From positions 1 to 64,000 of the forward strand of contig SNVD02013161.1 in assembly GCA_013180625.2 (NCBI GenBank): DNA of 64,000 bases, in the 5' to 3' direction. Each line of letters begins with the position of its first letter. Within the stretch, counting starts at the first letter, position 1. The DNA is from Boswellia sacra (Eukaryota; Streptophyta; Magnoliopsida; Sapindales; Burseraceae). Shown piece after piece: positions 21,668 to 31,327 of this stretch. The notes under the pieces are model-generated. The model did not search any database and was not told the DNA's origin. It was given only the letters and a program-made list of their open reading frames with translations. A program made the translations under genes and the position numbers.

Positions 21668-21672
21668 GGCAA

Positions 21673-22461
21673 GACAACTATTAGTCGTGCAGTTTTCAAC
21701 AATATACTTAGCAAATTTGAAGGTTCCTATTTTTTGTTGAAAATGTTAGGGAAGCACCAGATAACAACAAATTAATTTCGTTGCAAAATAAATTTATTTC
21801 CATGATATTAGAGGATGATAGACATACTAGTATAGGGTTCGGCTCCACGAAAGAGAGATTGAGACGTACAAAAGTTCTTTTGATGATGTGACAGATTTTG
21901 AACAAGTAGAAAAGTTAATAGGAGATGTTAAATGTACAGGTTTGGGAAGTAGAATTATCTTAACAAAAATGGAAAAACAAGTGCTTAGAAATTGTCAAGT
22001 GGATGATGCTAATGTTTATGATGTTGGAGAATTATGTGATAAAGATGCTCTTCAACTTTTTAGTAAGTATTGCCTTTAGAAAAAATGTTCCTAATGAGGA
22101 TTTCATGGAACTACCAAAGGAAGTAGTAACATATACCAATGGTGTTCCATTAGCTCTTAAAGTTTTAGGTTCTTGTCTCTTCGGCAGGACAAAAAGATTT
22201 TGGAAAAGTGAAATTGATAAATTGAATAAATCTCCTCATAAGGATATCCAAAAGGCACTAAAAATTAGTTATGATGGACTAGATGCTGAAGAGAAGAGTA
22301 TATTTTTAGGTAATACAAGGCATGCATTTCTCTACTGTGCGAGTCATAAAATTAGATCGCGCAGTTTTCAAGAAAATGAATAACTTGAGGCATTTGGAAG
22401 TATCGGCAAGTGATGTAAAAAACTTTTAGGGTTTTGAATACCTCGAACATTTCCCACTAAG
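21673..22461 (+). pseudogene. NB-ARC remainder and LRR start of the TNL pseudogene
   Basis: After copia 1 the frame resumes ...TTISRAVFNNILSKFEGSY, shifts to ENVREAPDNNKLIS, loses frame again at the kinase-2 motif (only FDDVTDFEQVEKLI is left of the LLVLDDV region, about 21880), and continues GSRIILTKMEKQVL (RNBS-B), DALQLFS, a frameshift near 22065, then NGVPLALKVLGS (GLPL motif) and KISYDGLDAEEKSIFLG to about 22305. The usual domain that follows is missing: at about 22357 the sequence jumps to AVFKKMNNLRHLEVS, the typical opening of the LRR-start exon. A TAG lies near 22426. CTAAG at 22457-22461 is the copia 2 target site. Confidence 0.9.
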
Positions 22462-22788
22462 TGTTGAATCTTCCTCCCATGTGAAAAATGTCAATGGAGG
22501 TAGGCACCTCCCATATGGTAAGTCAAGGTTAGGTGAGGGTTAGGTGAACTACCCACCTAATTTGTTTGACATTGTAATGCAGACTCCTCTATAAATAGAG
22601 GACGTCCTGCAAGGTTGTAATCATCCCAGAGAGGAACTAAACCAGAGAATTTAGGAATTAGAGAGCCAGGAGAGCTCCAGGAAAGTTTTAGGGGAGTTTT
22701 TGTGTAATTCTTGTATATTAATTTTCTCTGTGAATATAAGTTAATTTTTTCCCAAAATCTGTTTTGAGTTTGCATTGCATCCCCAACA
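22462..22788 (+). repeat. copia 2 5' LTR
   Basis: 327 bp. It contains CTCTATAAATAGAGGACG (about 22588), a clear TATA box, so transcription would start about 30 bases downstream. Confidence 0.95.
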
Positions 22789-23478
22789 AGTGGTATCAGA
22801 GCCTCGTTAAGCTCCTGGAACGTCAGAACAGAGAGAAAAAATTCAGAGAAAATTCGTCCCCTGTTTCTGGAAAATTTCGATTTTTCGGAAAGTATTCGAA
22901 TTTCGAATTTGAAGTGTCTAGTGTGTTCGTGACGTCGTGCTGATCATTCTGTAATTTTTCGGCGACCGAACCGACCACCAGAGACGCCGCACGCGCCACA
23001 CGCGCCGAGGACCTGTACTGCGAGTGGGATTCACTCGGCTCACGCGCTGCACGCGCGTCTCAATGAAGAAGACGACCCACGTCAGCGCCACGTCATCCGC
23101 CACGTCAGCGCACTTTTGCCACGTCAGCGCCACGTCAGCATATTTTTTTAAAATTACAGTTTGACCCCTGTATTTTCAGGTAATTACTTTTGACCCCCTG
23201 AATTTCTAAAATTTACATTTTAGTCCTTAAAAAATTTCAGTTTGGCCCCTGTAGTTCTGGTGAATGACATTATGCCCCCCTTAGTTTCTGAAATTTCAGT
23301 TTAGCCCTTAAGAAATTTCAGTTTAGTCCTTAGAATTTCCAAGCTTAGTATTTATTGCATAAAAGGAATTTTGGAGCCCCGGAAGAGGCTATTCCACCAT
23401 TTTTGACCGTTACGGACGTAACGGTGGGCTCGAATTTTTGAAATTCAATTCACATTTTAGTGAATTAATTATTCTAAA

Positions 23479-26400
23479 ATGGAAGAATCATCCAGAGCCA
23501 TGATTAAATTAACTGCTACCAGCTATACACTATGGAGACCCAGGATGGAGGATCTCCTTAGTTGTAAGGATCTATATGACCCTATAGAATTTCAAGGGCA
23601 GAGACCTGAGACAGAAAAAGAGGCAGAGTGGAAGAAAATAAACAGAAAATGTATCGGTCAGATTAGACAATGGATCGACCACAGTGTCTTCCACCATGTA
23701 GCCAAAGAAACAGATGCATATTCTCTATGGACAAAATTAGAGAGTATGTATCAAGCCAAGTCAGCACGGAACAAAGCTATCCTGATGAGACGGCTTGTGA
23801 ACTTAAAGTTACGGTGCGGAACTCCCGTAGCAGAACATACAAGTGAGTTCCAGAACTTGGTGAATCAGTTGACAGCAGTCGAGTTACAGCTTGGAGACGA
23901 AGAACAAGCCCTTTTACTTCTTAGTTCCCTTCCAGATTCATGGGAGATGTTAGTGGTCTCCATCAGTAATTCAGCACCCAGAGGCAAACTTACCTTATCA
24001 ATGGTTAAGGATGCCTTGATGAACGAGGAGGCGAGAAGAAAAGATGCAGGCGCCAATCAAGATGAAGCCTACATCATGGAGAATCGAGGAAGACAGTCTC
24101 GAGGTGAAGATTGGAGAAGAGGTAGAAGCAAAAGCAGAGGTAGATCAACAAACAGAAGGGGCAGGTCAACAGATGGGCGGAGACCCACCTACAAATGCTA
24201 TCACTGTGGCAAAGAGGGTCACATGAAGAAAAAATTGTCGTAGTCTTCAGAAGCAGAACCAGGAGAGTTCACAGGCATATAGTAATGAAGAGCCACGAGT
24301 TACAATGGTAGAAGATGTGACCATTTGTGCAGAAGAGACGTGCTTCCACGCAGCAGACCTAGGAGTAGAATGGGTAATTGACACAGCAGCTTCCTGCCAC
24401 GTCACTCCTTGCAGAGAGATCTTCACTACGTACAAAGTAGGAGACTTTGGGATAGTGAAGATGGGTAACAACAGCACCGCAAAAATCATGGGAATTGATG
24501 ATGTTCAATTCCAAACGAACGTCGGATGTACAATAACTTTGAAGGACGTTCGTCATGTGCCAGATCTTCGACTCAACTTGCTCTTGGGAAAAGCCTTTGA
24601 TCAGCAAGGCTATGAGAGCTGCTTCGCCAATGGTACATGGAAGATGTTGAAAGGGGTCATGGTGGTTGCTCGAGGTAAATTATGTGACAATCTTTACAGG
24701 ACTCATGTAAAGATAAACGGAGAGAGCCTTCATGTAGCAGAACACATGGTACCTCTGGATTTGTGGCATAAAAGGCTCGGTCACATGGGTAAAAAGGGCT
24801 TATCAACCCTTCAGAAGAAGAAGCTGATCACTATTTTTAAGGATGCAGCATCTCATCCTTGTGACTATTGTTTGTACGGGAAACAACGAAGGGTGTCATT
24901 CAGCTCCTCATCAGTGAAGAAATAAAAGTTATTGGAGCTAGTACACAGTGATGTATGCGGACCTCTCGAAGTGGAGAGCCTAGGCTGTAAAAGGTATACC
25001 TTTATTGATGATGCATCTCGAAAAGTGTGGGTGTATTTCCTCAGGACGAAGGATGAAGTTCTGGAGAAGTTCAAGGAGTTTCACGCCATGGTAGAACGTG
25101 AAACGGGTAAGAAATTAAAATGCCTTCGATCAGATAACGGAGGCAAGTATGCCTCCAGAGAGTTCAATACTTACTGTCGGAGATATGGCATTCGACATAA
25201 AAGAACGGTCCCATGCACACCACAACACAATGGAGTGGCCGAGAGGATGAATCGAACCATCATGGAACGAGTCAGAAGCATGCTCAGATTGGCTAAGTTA
25301 CCCAAGCCATTCTGGGGGAGGCAGTTTGCACCGCCTGTTACTTAATCAACAGAGCACCATCGGCGCCACTGAACTTCGAGATTCCAGAAAAGGTATGGTC
25401 AAATAAAAAGCCCTCCTATAATCATTTAAAAGTGTTTGGTTGTTTAGCCTTCGTACATGTATCCAAGGAGCTCAGACAGAAGCTCGATGCAAGAACTTTT
25501 CCATGTATCTTCATCGGTTATGGAGATGAAGAATTCGGATACAGATTATGGGATCCCAAAGAAAAGAAAGTCATCCGGAGTAGAGATGTCATATTTCATG
25601 AAGACCAAACATATGAAGATGCTAAAAAGACAACAATATCTAAAAATCCCACTAGCAGTGCCCCAGATATTGTTGCAGATTCTACCCCAACACCAAATGC
25701 TACAGGAAATGATGAGGTACCAGAAGAAGTTCCAGAAGCAGATTAGGAGGAGGAAAATGAAGAGATTGCTGAGCCGGGGGAGCCACAATCACCTATAGAA
25801 GCTGCTGTACCTCCTGGAAATGAAGAACCTCAGCTACGACGATCTGAGCGAGGTCGGATTCCGTCGAGGAGATATCCGAAATTAGAGTATACACTGCTTA
25901 CTGATGAGGGGGAGCCAGAAAGCTTTCGTGAAGCTTTATCTCATCCAGACAAAGAACGTTGGCTGGATGCAATGCGAGATGAGATGAATTCTCTTGAGAA
26001 TAACAAAACTTATGAACTGGTCGAGCTCCCAGACAGAAAGAAGGCACTGAAGAATAAGTGGGTATTCAAGCTTAAGAAAGATGGAACAGGAAAGGTGATG
26101 AAGCACAAAGCCCGATTGGTGGTAAAAGGATTCCTTCAGCAGAAAGGAATTGATTTTGATGAAATCTTTTCACCGGTGGTAAAAATGTCCTCAATCTGCG
26201 TCATCCTCGGATTGACCGCAAGTCTTGATTTGGAGCTTGAACAGATGGATGTGAAGACAGCATTTCTTCATGGAGACTTGCATGAAGAAATCTACATGGA
26301 GCAGTTAGAAGGATTCGAGGTTCAAGAAAAAGAACACCTCGTGTGTAAGCTCAAAAAGAGCTTATATGGCCTCAAACAAGCACCAAGGCAATGGTACAAG

Positions 26401-27471
26401 AAGTTTGACTCCTTCATGGTGAGTCATGGGTATAAAAGAACCGCTGCAGACGAGTGTGTCTACTTCCAAAAACTTCCCGGTGGAGACTTTGTTGCATTAA
26501 TGTTATATGTGAACGACATGCTGATCGTCGGGAAAGATGCAACAAAAATAAAGCAGTTGAAGAAGGAACTTTCAAAAACCTTCGATATGAAGGACTTGGG
26601 ACCAGCTCAGCAAATCTTGGGGATGCACATTCGTCGAGACAGAAAACAAAAGAAATTATAGCTGTCTCAAGAAAAATATGTTGAACGTGTGATCCAAAGG
26701 TTCAACATGGATGGTGCTAAGCCAGTTAGTGTACCACTGGCTAATCATTTCAAGCTGAGCAAGAGATCATGTCCCTCATCCAAGAAAGAGATAGAGGACA
26801 TGGCGACGGTGCCCTATTCTTCTGCTGTAGGAAGTTTGATGTATGCCATGGTGTGTACAAGGCCGGATATTGCTCATGCTGTAGGAGTCGTGAGCAGATT
26901 TCTTTCCAACCCAGGGAAAGAACATTGGGAGGCAGTCAAGTGGATTCTCAGATACCTTAAAGGTATTTCGAAGATATGCTTGTATTACGGGGGAGCTGAT
27001 CCAATCTTGGAAGGCTATACAGATTCAGATATGGCCGGAGAACCTGACAGTAGGAAATCTACATCAGGTTTTGTTTACACTTTTGCAGGGGGAGCTGTAT
27101 CATGGCAGTCAAGACTACAGAAGTGTGTTGCGCTATCCACGACAGAGGCAGAATATATTGCCGCAGCGGAAGCTGGAAAGGAAATGTTGTGGTTGAAGCG
27201 GTTTCTCCAAGAACTTGGGATTGAGCAAAAGGAGTACAAAGTACACTGTGATAGTCAAAGTGCTTTGGATTTGAGCAAGAATTCAGTGTACCATTCTCGA
27301 ACGAAGCATATCGACATTCGCTATCATTGGATACGCGAGGTGATGGACAAGCAACTGTTGAAACTTGTGAAGATTCATACAAAAGAGAATCCAGTAGACA
27401 TGTTAACAAAAGTAGTCACCAGAGACAAGCTAGAACTATGCAGAGACATAGTTGGACTAGAAGTAGTCTGA
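23479..27471 (+). pseudogene. copia 2 gag-pol, nearly full length, inactivated
   Basis: ATG at 23479 opens a normal-length gag (SRAMIKLTATSYTLWRPRM, SMYQAKSARNKAILMRRL) with a zinc knuckle CYHCGKEGHMKK (about 24196), where a frameshift removes the last cysteine. Protease WVIDTAASCHVTP (about 24373), integrase HSDVCGP, SDNGGKY and QHNGVAERMN, reverse transcriptase and RNase H (HCDSQSALDL about 27245) follow. The reverse-transcriptase motif YVDD is YVND (about 26506-26517), losing the first catalytic Asp by one GAC-to-AAC change. Other breaks: TAA at 24922-24924, a small deletion near 24993, a frameshift near 25317, TAG at 25744-25746 and TAG at 26659-26661. The final frame runs to the natural stop at 27471. 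Confidence 0.95.
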
Positions 27472-27517
27472 TTACTTTTGTTGTTATCTCCTTTCACATG
27501 GGATGAAGAGGGAGAAT

Positions 27518-27844
27518 TGTTGAATCTTCCTCCCATGTGAAAAATGTCAATGGAGGTAGGCACCTCCCATATGGTAAGTCAAGGTTAGGTGAGGGTTAGG
27601 TGAACTACCCACCTAACTTGTTTGACATTGTAATGCAGACTTCTCTATAAATAGAGGACGTCCTGCAAGGTTGTAATCATCCCAGAGAGGAACTAAACCA
27701 GAGAGTTTAGAAATTAGAGAGCCAGGAGAGCTCCAGGAAAGTTTTAGGGAAGTTTTTGTGTAATTCTTGTATATTAATTTTCTCTGTGAATACAAGTTAA
27801 TTTTCTCCCAAAATCTGTTCTGAGTTTGCATTGCATCCCCAACA
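27518..27844 (+). repeat. copia 2 3' LTR
   Basis: 327 bp, ungapped match to 22462-22788 with 8 differences by eye; followed by the CTAAG duplication. Confidence 0.95.
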
Positions 27845-28960
27845 CTAAGCTGACGTGCTTCAGTTGGTTTGAATGTCCATTAAAATCATGGCCATCAAAA
27901 TGTAATGTAGAAAATCTTGTTAATCTTGATTTGATCGACTGCAAATTAGACAAACTTTGGACTGTTGAGCAGGTATATATTTTATATTTTGACAATTATA
28001 TAACGGCGTTTAATTAAGATGCAAATTAGAAATATAATAAATGCATATTTGATGCCCTTTTTTTTGCTTTCTTCCTATATAGGATCTTGCAAAATTGAAA
28101 TATATTATTCTCAGCTGCTCCGAACATCTACTGAGATTCCAAATCTCTCCAAAGCCCTAAATCTTCGGGAGTTGATTCTTAGCTGTTGCATAAGTTTGTC
28201 AAGTATAGAATCTGCATCTCTTTAGAAACTCAACAAACTTGTTAACTAAGAACAATAGATTTTGACTTAATGCAGTTTCGAAGTTTGCTAATTGCAGTTT
28301 CTGATAGATCCATGAAGCTTTGGAGACGCTTGAAACTAATCTTACTGTCTTCAGAGGTGTACCGTCATCCATTTTACACTTGAGTAAACTTTCTTCATTA
28401 TCTTTACCTCGAGTCGGAGTTAGAGATGATAAGCCCATGAATGTGGTGCTGAATCATGTATCAGGTTTGAGGTCCTTGAAGCACCTTGAGTTGGCTGACA
28501 GGCAAATCACAAGATTACCTGACGATCTTGGCCAATTATCCTTTCTGGAAATGTTAGAACTATCTGAAAATGATTTTGAGAGCATAACAGCAAGTATTGG
28601 AGACCTTTCTGAGCTGCGTGTTTTGAACATAAGCTATTGTAAGAGGCTTCAGAGTTTACCACCAAGCATCAAAGAACTTTCTGAACTGCGTTTTTTGAAC
28701 ATAAGCCATTGTAAGAGGCTTCACAGTTTATCACCAAGCATGAAAGACCTTTATAAGTTGCATTTTTTGGACATTAGCTTTTGCGAGCAACTTCGGTCCA
28801 CACCAGACCTTCCAAGGGGTATAAATTTGGGAGCAGGTAACTGCTCATCATTGGAATTGATATCAGATTTATCATTTCTATTCTCATCAAAGTTAAGGCC
28901 ACAAAGAGTAAATTTTGCCAATTGTTTCAAACTGAATCTAGCAAAAATTCTTCATCGGGT
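27845..28960 (+). pseudogene. LRR exons of the TNL pseudogene
   Basis: 27845-27972 gives LTCFSWFECPLKSWPS and ENLVNLDLIDCKLDKLW, the usual first LRRs, ending at a CAG|GTATAT donor. 28083-28225 starts DLAKLKYIILS, shifts frame, and gives TEIPNLSKALNLRELILS. After a degenerate stretch, an open block from about 28320 gives HVSGLRSLKHLELADRQI, LPDDLGQLSFLEMLELS and three near-identical repeats containing SELRVLNISYCKRLQSLP (28600-28790). It then gives STPDLPRGI, SSLELISDLSFLFSS and VNFANCFKLN, the standard end of plant TNL LRRs. The repeated 69-nt unit in the middle looks like recent LRR duplication. Confidence 0.9.
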
Positions 28961-29086
28961 CTCTGTTCAACTCTCTTTCTTATTACATAGACATTGTTCT
29001 TTTGTGTTATTTTATTTCCTTTTTAAAGAAAAATTAAAATCTATTGTTAGAATTATGCTACTAAGTGATTATCTCCATTGTGCTTG

Positions 29087-29626
29087 AAGGAATCTCGTCG
29101 AGAAATTCGTGATGGTATTTGCTACCCTGGAAATGAAATTCCAGAATGGTTTAGCATTCAAGAGGGGGGATCTTCTATAATGCTTGTGCAGCCACCGGAT
29201 TGGAACAACAAAAGCTTTCGAGGTTTTATCATGTGTGCTGTTGCGACATTTCCATCACGCAAAGTTCCAAAGTACCTAACTGGAGCTAAAGAAATTATTT
29301 GGACAGATATTGACAAATTCTTATTCGAATATGAATTGGAATATAATTTTGAACAAGAAATATTGGATTATGAACTTGACCCTTCGCTTGATCTGTTTAG
29401 TTATTCTACCAGAGGTTTTGAGTTTAATTTCCGTTGAAATGGTTATCTGATTGAGTCAGATCATGTACTTCTGGGGTTTGTTAACAAGGAGAAGATGCGG
29501 AAGAGTAATGTGTTGATCAGATTCTTTATTGCTGGTGTTAAGGTGAAAAAGTGTGGGGTTCATTTTCTGTATGCTGAAGATTGTGACATTCAAAGGAGGG
29601 ATCTAGTAGCAGTACTTCATACCTGA
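29087..29626 (+). pseudogene. post-LRR (C-JID-like) exon of the TNL pseudogene
   Basis: Reads ICYPGNEIPEWFSIQEGGSS, PPDWNNKSFRGFIMCAV, a TGA at 29435-29437, then GYLIESDHVLLGF and CGVHFLYAED, to a TGA at 29624-29626. CYPGxEIPEWF and the CGVxxxYAED ending define the C-terminal jelly-roll domain found after the LRR of plant TIR-NBS-LRR receptors, where it helps contact effectors. The internal TGA sits where relatives have a W codon (one-base change). Confidence 0.9.
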
Positions 29627-29936
29627 TGTGGAAGAAGAGGAAGATGAACTATGCTACAGCTCAAGGCAACTAAAGTTTCCCTTCTTTTATTTTTTCAATA
29701 ATGTCTACATATGATCCACTATTTTAGATCTCATTTTTCTGGGTTTGTTTCTCTTTTATATCCAAAAAGCTATTGCAATTGACAAATCTTAATAAATTTG
29801 AATATTTCAAAACACATGTGAATCTTTGGTTAATTTAAATATGGATGTTATAGTTGAAATCATATGTTGGATCACATTAAAATGAAATTTGAAAAGAACA
29901 GGCGAAGAATTGCAGTCTAATTGTATATATCATGAC
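29627..29936. other. 3' flank of the TNL pseudogene
   Basis: Non-coding; probably includes the former 3' UTR. No other feature seen. Confidence 0.6.
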
Positions 29937-30251
29937 TAGGGGTGCACACGGGTCGGGTCGGGTTTGCCCAAACCCGATTTTGACCCGATAATGTTTAAAC
30001 CCGATTTTTTGACCCGAATTCGGTTACTATTCAATATTAACCCGATTAAAACCCGACAACCCGATCGGATCGGGTCGGGTTGGATCGGGTTGGGTTTTAT
30101 TCAAACATACTATTCAAACCCGATTATAACCCGGTACTGTTTAAACCCGACTATTCCAACCCGATTTCGGGTTACTGTTCACGGTTAACCCGACCAAAAC
30201 CCGACAAACCCGATCGGGTTGGGTCGGGTCGGATTATTTTGCACACCCCTA
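29937..30251. mobile_element. miniature hAT element C (315 bp)
   Basis: Starts TAGGGGTGCACACGGGTCGG and ends TTGCACACCCCTA. Perfect 8-bp flanks ATCATGAC (29929-29936 and 30252-30259). The whole element is made of CCCGA/TCGGG-type subterminal repeats shared with hAT A and B. It has no gene; the open frames across it are repeat artefacts. Confidence 0.95.
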
Positions 30252-30663
30252 ATCATGACCCTATCATTGTTTCTTAGACAATTTGTTAATAGTGTGATAG
30301 CTAATATATATCTAAGTTTTCCGGTAAATATTAATGTTTCTACATTTTTTTTTTAGGGAAATTTTCGTCAAAATACTCTTTTGCTTCAATATTACTTTTG
30401 TCAGATATATAGGATTTTTATAATTTATATCATGAGAAATAAATATATAGGTGTATCTCTAACTAGTTGATCATGATATATTTAACTGGACCTATAAGTT
30501 TCTAGCTATTAATCTATAAAATCCAATGGTTTAGATGATTGATGAGTTAACGATATTAAATATAATATTTATTTTTAATTTTAACAATTGGATTTGATGA
30601 GATCAAGGGTCATAAAATTTTTCTAATTTGTTGATTTTTCTACACAAAGTATATATATATGTG

Positions 30664-30853
30664 GAGCAATGCTAAATTTATAATATTTATACAATATAAA
30701 CTCTACAATATGATGTGGCAGCCTATATGACAAAAGTTCATTGGAGGAGGAAAAAAACAAAAATGGATGAGATAAGCTATATATTTGTCACCTAAATTGT
30801 CACGTCATGTTGTAGAGTTTATATTACATGAATATTGTAAGTCTAGCATTATT
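30664..30853. mobile_element. MITE with long inverted repeats
   Basis: GAGCAATGCTAAATTTATAA at the left and TTACAAxATT...TCTAGCATTATT at the right are imperfect inverses. The match continues for about 55 bases and includes AATATAAACTCTACAA and ATGATGTGGCA or TGTCACGTCAT, so the ends cover more than half of the element. The flanks are AT-rich and no target duplication can be settled. Confidence 0.75.
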
Positions 30854-30936
30854 AATATATTTTTATGTGCAAACTGCTTGGCTTATTGATTTTGGAGCGT
30901 TAAAAATGTTTGGATTAGGAGAAACAATACAGAGGT

Positions 30937-30942
<6 letters not shown>

Positions 30943-30994
<52 letters not shown>
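30943..30994. repeat. (TA)n microsatellite
   Basis: About 26 uninterrupted TA units. Confidence 0.95.
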
Positions 30995-30996
<2 letters not shown>

Positions 30997-31170
30997 TAAG
31001 AGGCCAGTGGTTTGAGAAATTAAAATATTTCCCACTCAACAGTAAAGTAATGGAAATGTTTAACTGATTGACTGTACAAAATTCCTTTGACATTCTTCTA
31101 TTAATATTCAAAAAAAAAAATTATAGGTTTGCCATGTTAGCCTTTCAAAATTATAATATTTTTACTTAAA

Positions 31171-31327
31171 AGCAATACTACACTCACAACTCATTTACAA
31201 CTAGAGTTGATAAAAATTCAGATGAGAAAAAAATACAAATGAATAAAGGTAATTATATCTTAAGTAGAGTTTCGCCAACTTAGATTGTAGAGAGTTAGTT
31301 GTAAACGAGTTATAAGTATGTTATTAT
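31171..31327. mobile_element. MITE, AGCAATACTA family
   Basis: AGCAATACTACACTCACAAC then TCATTTACAACT at the left is matched in reverse by AGTTGTAAACGAGTTATAAG then TATGTTATTAT at the right. That gives imperfect inverted repeats of about 32 bases around a 160-bp element. The first bases resemble those of the MITE at 30664. Confidence 0.65.

Larger units (their letters stand above)
22462..27844 (+). mobile_element. Ty1/copia element 2, inserted in the LRR-start exon
   Basis: LTRs of 327 bp (22462-22788 and 27518-27844) begin TGTTGAATC and end CCCCAACA, with perfect 5-bp flanks CTAAG (22457-22461 and 27845-27849). The primer site TGGTATCAGAGC is at 22791-22802, and the polypurine tract GAAGAGGGAGAAT lies just before the 3' LTR. 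I count 8 LTR differences (about 2.4%), all transitions, so it is younger than copia 1. A 690-base leader with stretches such as TTTGACCCCTG and CACGTCAGCGCCACGTCA separates the primer site from gag. Coding region 23479-27471 is broken. Confidence 0.97.
13499..29626 (+). pseudogene. TIR-NBS-LRR disease-resistance gene, dead, split by two copia insertions
   Basis: Pieces in collinear order: truncated TIR exon (13499-13851), a 2.8-kb intron holding a TRIM and another inverted-repeat element, NB-ARC start (16653-16836), copia 1 (16837-21667), NB-ARC continuation (21673-22320), a short LRR-start piece (about 22338-22461), copia 2 (22462-27844), LRR exons (27850-27972, 28083-28225, 28320-28960) and the post-LRR domain (29087-29626). 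Intact members are intracellular receptors whose TIR domain is an NADase and whose NB-ARC domain is an ADP/ATP switch. Here the TIR N-terminal half is gone, at least four frameshifts lie in the NB-ARC and LRR, the region joining NB-ARC to LRR is deleted, and a TGA at 29435-29437 cuts the C-terminal domain. It cannot make a receptor. The piece-by-piece identity is firm. Confidence 0.93.

Noticed and set aside
27059..27563. Minus-strand frames across the copia 2 RNase H region
   Set aside because: Antisense shadows of the pol frame.
29964..30277. Open frames rich in FKPDxNP repeats
   Set aside because: They are translations of the CCCGA subterminal repeats of the 315-bp hAT C.
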